Assembly: GCA_026214975.1 (NCBI GenBank)
Contig: CM047817.1
Span: 93,786,773-93,850,772, forward strand
DNA from: Gentiana macrophylla
Lineage: Eukaryota; Streptophyta; Magnoliopsida; Gentianales; Gentianaceae
Length of the DNA stretch: 64,000 nucleotides
Direction: 5' to 3'
Part shown: positions 55,297 through 64,000 of the stretch, one piece after another
Position numbering within the stretch: the stretch's first letter is position 1
Layout of the letters: every line of letters begins with the position of its first letter
Position numbers and translations under genes: made by a program
The notes under the pieces: model-generated
Database searches by the model: none
What the model saw: only the letters and a program-made list of their open reading frames with translations
Told to the model about the DNA's origin: nothing

Positions 55297-58200
55297 ATGG
55301 TAGTTTTCCGGGAGGTGGCGAAAAATAATAAAAGATACTTGGTGGTTGTACATAGTCCCGAACATGCGGATCAAACTGGGTTTAAGCTTGCGGTTCATCC
55401 ACCTATGAGTGGCTCTCGTTCTGGCAGCCTAACCCAAGGTATCGACACAACAACACGACTTTACATGGAGTTGAAGCGGTCGAACGGCCATGTGGAGTAC
55501 GCGCTATGCCCTTTGGCGAATAGCACGAAGCCTCGGAGCCATACTTTTTCCACCCTTGGTCGGCGAATCATTGACGGCGAGGTCCAATGGGGAACCGTGT
55601 TAAAAACCACAGGAGTCTTCACCTTCATCGAGCGATATTGGGAATGGCTCGAAGATGTGCTTTCCCGCAATAAAAGCATTCTGAAAAAGACCGGTCTATA
55701 TGATGCCCTAAGCGCATCTCTCTTCAGCTACTCCAAATGCCCAAGCGCCATCCGAGCTTTCTGCGAGGCATGGTGTCCAGAAACTAATACGCTTCATACT
55801 GATGCCGGAGAGATGTCCATATCCTTAGCGGATTTATGGCACATTGGTGGACTTCCTGTCACAGGAGATTTGTACGAGGAGGTCATCCCTAGCGTTGACG
55901 AGTTGATCGCTTGGATGCTCATCAAAGGCGAAGTCCTTCCGTGTGAGTCACGGCATCTTTTGATGCATATCTTCACCGCTTGGTGGGCGTTTATGACCAT
56001 GAGAACCCGAAAGTTCCCCTCTCATTTGGGTTGATTATTGGTGTAAAAAGTCGACGGTGTACAAAAAGCCCACCCCGGAGAAAAGAGGAGCGTATCGTCC
56101 AAAGGATACTCAAAATCCTAGTGGTGCCATAGCAGAAAATCCTCAGCGATGGTCGAAAAAAGATGAAGAGTTGTTTGCTCGCCTTCATATTGACGAAAAC
56201 TCAAAGGAGGAGTCCTTCCTTGCCGCCTTTATTGCCTGCTGGTTGTGTTCGTTTGCCCTCCCGTCTAGTGATGCGACAATCAGGCCTTCGACTTTTAAAA
56301 TGGCAAGTCTGATCGCCCATGGGAAAGTTCATTGCCTTGCCGTTCCAGTATTGGCCAGCATATATAGAGGGTTAAACATGGTTTCACGCTGCCCCCGAGC
56401 GAGGGGATGCTTGTCTTCCATGGCATTACGTCATTGGGTGGATTGCACGTTATTTTGGAACTCATCACAGAGTGTCGTCACCTTTGCCTGGACCCATGAT
56501 GGTTTCTTACTCTGGCGTAGGAGGATCCAAAAACCTCAATGATCATGAAGGTCGAGACCTTATTCACCAAGCTCGTGGCGTCGCTTGGTGGGCATCTGTT
56601 CCGAAAAGAACCAAAACAGAGCTTAAAGTTGATGATGGTGGATTGCCTACTCGAGATCAGGTCTTTTTCCGGTCAGTGCGACCGAGCTTCTTGGTATTTC
56701 ATCAAGATGGAGCATGCTTTTCTGAGCCGTATAGCCCGTGATCGGTTCGCACGGCAATTCGGTTCTTCCAAGTCGCTCCAAAGGACCTCCTGACGATGGC
56801 CGCCAGATCACAATTGGTACGGGAAAACAATTATGGAAATGTACTTTACTCCCAATAGTCGTCTCAAGGTAGTATTTCCCGAAAGCCCTCGAATATGATA
56901 GTTACTTCTCTTCCAACTTTGGTGAGTGGTGGCCACAAGTGCATGGCACGTACTCACTTGATGGAAGATCTTCTCTAGTCGCGATCATATGGGGGCTCTC
57001 TACTAAAGCAAAGCAAAGTACCCTATTGTAAAGATAAAGAATGTCGAGCCTCCGGAACCTCACAAGGAATCACTTTCCCAAACCCTCTTTGTACCCGAAG
57101 CGTGTTGAAAAGCCCAAGGATGTCCGTGCCGATTTGAAGGAGAAGAGACAACTAGATGATGCAATGTTCTTAGCGGCACTCTCCTCGTAGCGATGTGGTG
57201 GAGGCGTCAAAAAAGAAGGGTACCGGAAACAGGTAATCACTTACTCCTTGACGGATAGCGACATTAATTGGTCACCTTTTTGATGGTGTCCCATCTCCGA
57301 GTCACTTTATCACAAACTTTTCAAGGATTGTAAGACTCTTACTTCATTCGTTGCATTGTTTTTATTATATTTATTGCTGCTCACTTTGCAACTTTTTTTT
57401 TTAGTTGGACAATGAACCTCTATATCGTGGCTAATCTTCCGCAACAAAGCGAGCCATCAACCAACGGTCCCGATGCCTTCACTTGGAAGCTCAAAAGGTC
57501 GGGAAGGAGCACACTCTTCCAATAATGATTGAAGATGGCAATGATACTTTACCATCCCTGCATTCTCATGAGAGAAATGACTTTGGTACCAATCTTATGC
57601 CCAATCGCGGAGGTTACACGAGAGCGCACTCGGATCGTCGATGGTGAAACCGAGTTAGGTGATCAAGACGTTGATGAAGGTCTTTCTACAGCCCATTCCG
57701 TGAGTAGAGAGCGTGTCATACTTCCTCCTTTGGCCTCACTTCCCGAAAGCGCAGAGGTTTGAGTTCAAGCCAAGGGGCGTGATCTCGAAGTGTCGTCACC
57801 ACTTTCTTGAGGCGTTGTGGGAATCTATCGTAGACAAGCTCTCATCTTTGCGCTATAGACAAGTTATCCTCCGTTAAAAGTGGTGTTTATGAAATATTCT
57901 TAGAGATGGAGAATACCAAAGTGTTGGACCTTTCCCATTTGAAGTCTCTTACGGACATACTTTTTGAACGCCTCACACTACGGAGTGCTTTGGATGACGT
58001 TTCCGTTTTGCTTGCCGTTTGTGCCGGCGTGCCTTATTTATCGTTCTGGTCGATATCACATCGATTTCCAAAGAGAATTACAAATGTTTTTTTCGTACTT
58101 TTTCGTACCGTGAGACTACCTAACGTTTTCTTGCCGTTTGCGCGGCGTGCCTTATTTATCGTTACGTCGATATCACATCATCGATTTCTTCAAGAGAATT

Positions 58201-58780
58201 ACAAACGTTTAATTTCGTACTTTTTTTCGTACCCATAGAGTACTTAACTGTGTGATTTTAGATTCCTTGTACAAGGCCATTCTGGCCTCCATTTTGCTTG
58301 CCGTTTGTGCCGGCGTGCCTTATTTATCGTTTCGTACCCATAGAGTACTTAACTGTGTGATTTTTGATTCCTTGTACAGGGCCATTCTGGCCTCCGTTTT
58401 GCTTAGCGGCTTCCCGAAGAGGAGCATGATGCAAAACTTTCAATTCTTTGCGAACATCTTTCAGAGGCCGAGATAGCTGAGAAGGTACATCTTGAAAAAG
58501 TCCAATCTTCTCAAGATAGGCTTTCAGAGATTCGAGGTAGAAGAGAAGAACTCCAAAAGGAATTGGCCGCCTACAGAAAAGAGGAGAATGAGGTTGCTTT
58601 GTCACTCAACAATTTTGATGAGGGACTACATGAGTTGACCGCTCGTGTGTCCCAACCGAGGGGAGATCGCCGACTTGGAGGGCACATTTCCATTCAAAGA
58701 GGAGGAGATTGATGTTCACGAATAAGATGAGGAGTTACTAGAAGGCAACCGACGTGACTTGGAAGACTTCAAGCTACCCG
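55297..58780 (+). pseudogene. Plant mobile domain (PMD) protein, extra ORF of a Tat element
   Basis: The frame from 55297 (MVVFREVAKNN) to 56034 has the PMD signature: FIERYWEWLEDVLSRNKSIL, a YDALSASLF segment, FCEAWCPETNTLHTDAGEMS and ISLADLWHIGGLPVTGD. The second half is read in other frames from 56057 (NSKEESFLAAFIACWLCSFA). More frames follow at 56472-56793, 57529-57762 and a coiled-coil end at about 58470-58640 (SQDRLSEIRGRREELQKELA). I chose 55297 because it follows a tatgcag acceptor; 55270 is an alternative. PMD proteins occur in plant nuclear silencing factors (MAIN/MAIL type) and as extra ORFs in Ty3 elements. Here it is antisense to pol of the same element. Confidence 0.8.
58002..58404. 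repeat. Nested tandem duplications in the PMD 3' part
   Basis: A ~72-bp block starting cgtacccatagagtactt is present at 58228-58299 and 58333-58404. A block containing cggcgtgccttatttatcg occurs three times (about 58005, 58130 and 58292). The duplicated block includes an intron end: cttgtacag|gg in the second copy, cttgtacaagg in the first. Confidence 0.88.
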
Positions 58781-59102
58781 TTTAAATCCCCCTTTTTTTT
58801 GTTCTTGAGATTTCTTATTTGCTTGTTTATTTACTTTCTTCCTAGATGTAATAAAACTTTATTGCTATCAATAAAATCTTATTATTTTCTTTCCATCTCT
58901 TTGGAGTCCTTTTTTTTTTTTTTTGCACGACCGAGCTTGAAATTCACTCTTTTTTTTTTTTTTTTTTTTGAATGGAATGGACCCTTTTTTTTTTTTTTTT
59001 GGTATGGTGAACTTGGAGTAACTTCCCAAGCCGCCTCGTGCCCGGGAATGCTTTTAGGGGATCAAGTCAAACGTAGTTCAAAAGTTTTATTTTTTTTTAT
59101 TA

Positions 59103-60400
59103 TTATTTTTTTGATATGATTAATGCAGGTTTAGGCTCGTGCTTAGGAGCAAGTGTTTGAGTCATCGTAAAACTTTTGAGGAACTTGCCGTTGATTGGGC
59201 CAAGCTTGACGCCGTCTTTGTCCACCAACTTGTATGCTCCATTAGTGTAGACCTCCCGAACAACATAGGGGCCATCCCATTTTGAGGTGAACTTGTTTTT
59301 GGACTTATGTGTCAAGATGATAGGTCTTCTCACCGCAAGGATCTGTTTCACCAACTTGGAATGATCTTGGGCGCACTTTCTTGTTAAATGCCTTTGACAA
59401 CCGTGCTTGGTAGCATTCAAGATTCTGTTGAGCCTGGAGCGCCGCTTTTCGTCCAAAGTGCTTCCAATTCTTCAAGGCGCGGCGAGCATTTTCTTCATCG
59501 GTCGAGACCTTCTTGGATAGCGATTCTCGTGAAGGATTTGCCTCTCAAGGGGCAAACACATACTCAACACCGTATACAAGAGAATAGGAGTGGCCGAGTT
59601 GGCGTCCGAAAAGTTATGCGGTATGCCCATAGCGCTTCACTCATCCGCTCGTGCGGTCTTTCTTGTGCCTTGCAACCACTTTCTTCAACAAGTTGCATAA
59701 CGTTTTATTGAAAGCTTCACAAGTCCGTTGGCGGCGCATTGTACATGGAGGACTTGTGTTGTTTGGTCGAATCCGCTCACACAGATTATCAACCGAGCTA
59801 TTCACGAACGGCTTCCCATATCCGTGATGATGTAGCGTGGAACTCCATAGCGATAGATGATGTTTACTCGGATGAAGCGGACTACATCCTCTTTCTTCAC
59901 CTGGCGTGAGTGCAACGACCTCGGCCCATTTAGAGAAGTAGTCGGTGGCGGCCAAGATATAAAGATGTTGGCCCGATGATTTCGGTGAGGACCAACCACA
60001 TCCATTCCCCAGGCATCAAAGCGCCATGCCGCTCATGTTGGATGTAATGGCTCGGGAGGTTGATGAATAAAGTTAGCATGGAATTGGCATGCTTCACATT
60101 TTCGGCGTAATCCATGCAATCTTTTACCATGGTCGGCGGTAGTATCCCATTCTTTTAATGCGAAAATGCGATTTTCGTCCGGATGATGGGCGCCACAAAT
60201 CCCGGAGTGAGCCTCCTACTATGGCGTGAAGAGCTTCATCTTCTCCAAGGCAACGAAGAAAGACTCCTTCAAAAGAACGCCGATACAAGACATCATTGTG
60301 AAGGAAGAAGCGTGGAGCCCGCCGTCTTATGTCAACTTTCTTCTTTTGATCGTCGTCGGGGAGCTTTCCGTATTTCAAGTACTCCACTAATGGATGACGC
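59103..60400 (-). pseudogene. Tat-lineage integrase
   Basis: Minus-strand pol 3' end. The zinc domain is at 60387-60060 (LYRRSFEGVFLRCL, FRIKRMGYYRRPW, MVKDCMDYA). Core fragments are at 60000-59640 (MDVVGP, DYFSKWAEVVALTP, GVPRYIITDMGS). The C-terminal domain at 59456-59103 is intact (FTSKWDGPYVVREVYTNGAY, KLVDKDG) and ends in a stop at 59103. At least four frameshifts break it. The PMD ORF on the other strand ends about 320 bp beyond. Confidence 0.87.
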
Positions 60401-60419
60401 CAGATCCTCTTGGTCTATT

Positions 60420-61249
60420 TCATGAGACACAGGCGGCATAACTATCATTATCTTCTTCCTCATCTTCTTCGGTATGGAGGAACCACCCACCGCTCACAGG
60501 CGGGGACTTGCGTCTTTCCATCGCCGATTGCGATTGTCGCAGACCAAGTTTGCTAGGCGTCCGCTTGCTTATTTTCTTTTCTTGGAACATGCTCAATTGT
60601 GGCGTCGCCAAGGTAAGCAATGATTTTTCTTGCATACTCGTAGTATGGGACTAACTCTGGCTTTTTACATCGTAAGTGCCTTCAAGTCGGTTGATGATCA
60701 ATTGAGAGTCGCCATAAACATTTAATCTGCATTGCTTTACATCCATTGCCATCTCAAGCCCTAAGATCAAAGCTTGGTATTCAAAGAACATTGTTGGAGC
60801 AACATTCCATCAATTTGAATGAGTATGGCGAAGACTTCACCTTCTCGGGAAATAAAAATGACTCAGCGCCACCGTCTCGCCTCGCCGCTCCATCAAAATA
60901 CATTTTCCAAGGCGGAAGTACTTCAATCACCATGACATCCTCATCAGGCAAATCATCTGAGAGCTCCCATTCTGCCGGGATTGGGTGATCAGCCAAGAAG
61001 TCCGCATAGCACCGCCGCTTTGACGGCCTTTTGAGGCACGTAAACAATTTCAAATTGTTGAAGTTGGAGATACCACCTTGCTAATCTATCGGCGACAAAG
61101 ACGGGCTTGGACATGACATATTTCGATGGATTTGCCATTGACACCAAATGCACAAAGATGAGCTTGAAAGTAGTGCTTTAACTTCGGATGGCGAATATGA
61201 GCGACAAGCATAGTTTCTCAATTGGAGAGTATTTCACCTCGCGAGAGAG
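60420..61249 (-). pseudogene. Tat-lineage RNase H
   Basis: The frame 61053-60781 reads WKMYFDGAARRDGG, the RNase H catalytic start typical of Tat elements, and YSFKLMECCSNNVL. The rest to 60420 is frameshifted. It connects RT to integrase in the usual Ty3 order. Confidence 0.8.
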
Positions 61250-62113
61250 TCATTGTCTGCTCAAATAATATAATGCACTTTCTTTGCCTTTGTCTTTCTC
61301 TGAGCGAAGCAAAGCACCTACCGACCGTTCTTGCGCGGTGATGTAAAGGATAAGAGGTTTACCTTTGATAGGGGCTGCCAAGACTGGGGCATTCATCAAG
61401 TATGATTTAATGCTTTCAAATGCTTTTCTACATGAGCTATCCCACTCGAACGGAACTCCCTTTTTCATCAGATGGCTAAAAGGTTGGCACCTTCCAGCGA
61501 GGTTTGATATGAACCTTCGTATGTATGCTAGTCTCCCTTGCAGGCTTCTAAGTTCATGCAGATTACGAGGCTCTGGCATTTTCATAATGGCTTCAACCTT
61601 GGACTGGTCGACTTCTATTCCTCGATGACGGACGATGAAGCCGAGGAATTTGCCTGAACTGACTCCAAATGCGCACTTTTGGGGGTTCATCTTCAGTTGG
61701 AATCTTCGGAGCCTATCAAAGACTAATCTCAAGTCGTTTATGTGGTCGGCCTTCTTCTTCGACTTGACGACCAAGTCATCAACATAACATTCAACGTGTT
61801 GGTGTAGCATGTCATCGAATATTTTCTGCATCGCACGCTGATAAGTTGCCCCCGCATTCTTTAATCCAAATGGCATCACCTTGTAGCAATAAATACCCTT
61901 AGGCGTTCGAAATGCCGTGAGTTCTTCGTCTTCTGGAGCCATACGGATTTGATTATAACCCGAAGATCCATCCATGAAGGATAACACCTCGTGACCAGTG
62001 GTTGCATCTACCATCAGCTCAGTGATTGGCAAGGGAAAATCATCTTTGGGGCATGCGTTGTTCAAGTCTCGAAAATCAACGCAGACACGAATTTGCCCAT
62101 TCTTCTTCTTCAC
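61250..62113 (-). pseudogene. Tat-lineage reverse transcriptase, long intact frame
   Basis: This 287-residue frame has GQIRVCVDFRDLNNACPKDD, PLPITELMVDATTGHEVLSF, MPFGLKNAGATYQRAMQKIF and the catalytic YVDDLVVKS. GRLAYIRRFISNLAGRC and the start of the RNase H link (ALLRSEKDKGKESALYYLS) follow. The sequence is Tat-type (Ogre/Retand relatives). The frame is open at both ends, the upstream part being shifted. Confidence 0.93.
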
Positions 62114-62168
62114 GGGTACGATGCTTGAAATCCATGTTGGATATCTAACCTCATGAATGAAGCCTGCT

Positions 62169-62676
62169 TCAATGAGTTTGTTGACTTACTTCTTGATGAG
62201 GCACGAGGTCCGGCCTAAATCTTCTTTGAGCTTGCTTCACAGGACGCGATCCCTTCTTTGCAGATAATTGATGAACGGCTACTTTTGGGTCTAGACCAGG
62301 CATCTCTTTGTACGTCCATGCAAATACGTCTTTGTATTCCTGTAAAAGTTCGAAGTAGACATTTTCCTCTTCTGAAGACAAGAGGGCACTGACGAAGGTT
62401 GGTCGCGGCTCATCCTGGGTGCCAAGATTGACTTCTTTCAATTCATCGATAGTGGACTCGACCCTTCTTCTAGCTCCGGGGTGCTTCTTCAAAGATCTTC
62501 TTCAATTTCATCATTTCCCAAGGTGATATGATAGAGCGGAAGCCCGTTCCTTCACTTCATCAAGTTCCATGACTTCTTCTAACACCGTTCTAGTTCGGCG
62601 AGGATACAATTCTTCACCGACGGTGATAATATATGAGGATCCAACGCTTTCTTCAGGCTTGGCAGAACTAGAACGG
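62169..62676 (-). pseudogene. Tat pol region upstream of RT
   Basis: Frames read VYFELLQEYKDVFAWTYKEM, GLDPKVAVHQLSAKKG and RPVKQAQRRFRPDL, the standard link just before Ty3 RT. Further up is SSYIITVGEELYPRRTR. The element is cut at 62677, where the duplicated Copia-A tail begins, so gag, protease and the 5' LTR are missing. Confidence 0.8.
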
Positions 62677-62748
62677 TGCATCTGGTACAAGTACATCTGG
62701 TATGCAATCTGTTTGACTCTAGTGAGAGTTGAAGTCAAGGTGGAGATT

Positions 62749-63280
62749 TGTCAGTAAGGTGACTTAAACTCTGCATCCAGGTGGAACCAATCAAGACTCA
62801 CCGTGTGTGATGGGCACCGAGAAGTGTATTCAATTACATGCATCGGTGGGTGGAGTCTCACGAGGCTTCAAGCAGTGGTGACTATCGGCAGGGGTGACAA
62901 TCTGCTGAGTACTTGAATACAAAGAGGTCCCACATCTGTTAATTACATTATGTGATGCCTATACAAAGTGTCATTAAAAGGAGGACACGTGTAGGGGTAT
63001 TTATGGTGCATCAGACAAAGATTCCTTGCGGCTAGGGTTTGTGGATTTGTGCCTATAAATACTGATTGTTGTCTCATTATCCGAGTGTGTTGAAATCAGA
63101 AAATTCAATTGCATAATAAAATATCTCTTTTACGCCCGTGGTTTTTACCTCTCCCACTTGAGGGTTTTCCACGTTAAATCTGTGTTCTTCTTGTTTCTGT
63201 TTTCTCCTTTGATTGTTTATGTTTGATTGCTTCTGTTTCTGTTTCTTGCATCTGAAGTTATCTCCATCTGTTTTATAACA
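62749..63280 (+). mobile_element. Copia-A-type 3' LTR, duplicated copy
   Basis: TGTCAG...ATAACA, matching 18176-18702 and 41676-42197 across its length. Confidence 0.92.
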
Positions 63281-63285
63281 GAAAT

Positions 63286-63726
63286 TTTATCCAAAAAATT
63301 AATAGCAACACCCGAACCGAGCTCGAGCTCGATCACGAGCCGAGCCGGACGGACGGCGGCGCGCGCGCGTGTGGAATTATCTAAGTCCTCCCTCCTGCAC
63401 AAAAGTGCCTTGCCCCTTGGGGCACATCTATAAGAGCATACACTATCTCTTATTACTTGAGCTCACAAGCCTCAAGTTACCTATGTGGGAGAATGGGGTG
63501 AGGTCCTCCCTTCAACACCCATCTCCTGCATATTTTCTACCAACTTTAGCCATTAATTTCTCATTCACCCGACATCCGAATCGAGTGATTCAAAAGCCCA
63601 TCATCAACTACTCCGTATGGAGTATTTAATGATATCATAAACTCTCGATGACTTACATCGGAGCCTATCCGTAAATCGTGCTAAAGTTGACTATTCAACC
63701 CTTCAAAAAGGGCTTTTTCTCCAACA
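63286..63726 (-). mobile_element. Copia-C LTR U3 part, duplicated copy
   Basis: Matches 42203-42642 including the GC-rich alternating tract and the tgttggag start on the minus strand. The internal tail of the element follows to 64000. Confidence 0.9.
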
Positions 63727-64000
63727 ATCCCCCACATGAATTAAAATTAATGCAAATGCAAATGCAGACTCTGAAGAGAAGTCAGACGGAAAAATATTGC
63801 ATCGGAGAGGTAGCTTCGGCCTTGAACTCCGCTTTAGTGAAGTACTATCGAATTTACTCACTAATCAGTGAACTAGGTCTTGAACTGCTCACCTTTAGTG
63901 TAAACCAAGACAATAGCACTCACACAATATTTCCCTAGCACCTTTCGGTTCTCATGGTTGTGTCCGTCTCGGCCCTGGACAACAGTTGGTGTCAGAAAAT

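Larger units (their letters stand above)
62677..64000 (+). repeat. Duplicate of 41603-42920 (Copia-A tail, LTR, TSD, Copia-C flank)
   Basis: It begins tgcatctggtacaagtacat and includes the Copia-A 3' LTR (62749-63280). The target duplication gaaat (63281-63285), the Copia-C LTR part (63286-63726) and its internal tail follow to the window end. Because it carries the same insertion site and flank, it is a copy of the region rather than a second insertion. It may continue past the window. Confidence 0.9.

Overview
This window is nuclear DNA from a flowering plant, almost certainly a eudicot. It is dominated by LTR retrotransposons (Ty1-copia and Ty3-gypsy, the latter including Athila-type and Tat-type pol). 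It also holds Helitrons, a tRNA-derived SINE, a MULE-type DUF1985 fragment and one long R1-type (Solanaceae late-blight type) NLR reading frame. R1-type NLRs with a long N-terminal region are typical of asterids (Solanales, Lamiales), so an asterid is likely; that is inference. There are no operons, rRNA genes, tRNA genes or CRISPR arrays.

Layout. 1-2621: 3' end and long 3' LTR of a copia element. 2622-5040: Ty3-like LTR/leader sequence, probably minus strand. 5041-6960: a chimeric repeat (unknown antisense ORF plus copia RNase H) that recurs at 51715-53438. 9.2-10.4 kb: DUF1985 pseudogene. 12.2 kb: a SINE with 18-bp target duplications. 12.57-14.70 kb: the NLR. 14.7-17.4 kb: scattered exon-like and coding-like fragments.

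17376-42642 is a four-level nest of retrotransposons. A minus-strand copia LTR (Copia-C) is split by a plus-strand copia (Copia-A, 18176-42197, TSD gaaat). That element is split in gag by a non-autonomous minus-strand Ty3 element (Gypsy-A, 19164-37889, TSD gaagt). Gypsy-A is itself split in its LTR by an Athila-type element (25049-36869, TSD gtgat). 42643-43510 is the rest of Copia-C. 43.7-49.9 kb is an RPA1-like pseudogene interrupted by a 4.3-kb Helitron (44609-48889). 50.05-51.7 kb holds a small Helitron, a fold-back MITE, an AT microsatellite and an AT-rich minisatellite. 53.4-62.7 kb is a minus-strand Tat-lineage element with a plus-strand plant-mobile-domain (PMD) ORF downstream of pol. 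62677-64000 is a second copy of 41603-42920 (Copia-A tail, its 3' LTR, its TSD and the Copia-C flank).

Nearly all coding regions are broken by frameshifts, even where the LTR pairs are almost identical. Many differences between copies are 1-4 nt indels, so part of the breakage may be consensus error rather than decay. The NLR is the only long intact frame, and it stops inside NB-ARC.

The most unusual structural signal is a shared promoter-like module in the LTRs of two different Ty3 families. It consists of a conserved ~90-bp box, an array of ACG-NN-CGT dyads, then a TATA box. A related array lies at 3.5-3.8 kb and another in the Athila leader.
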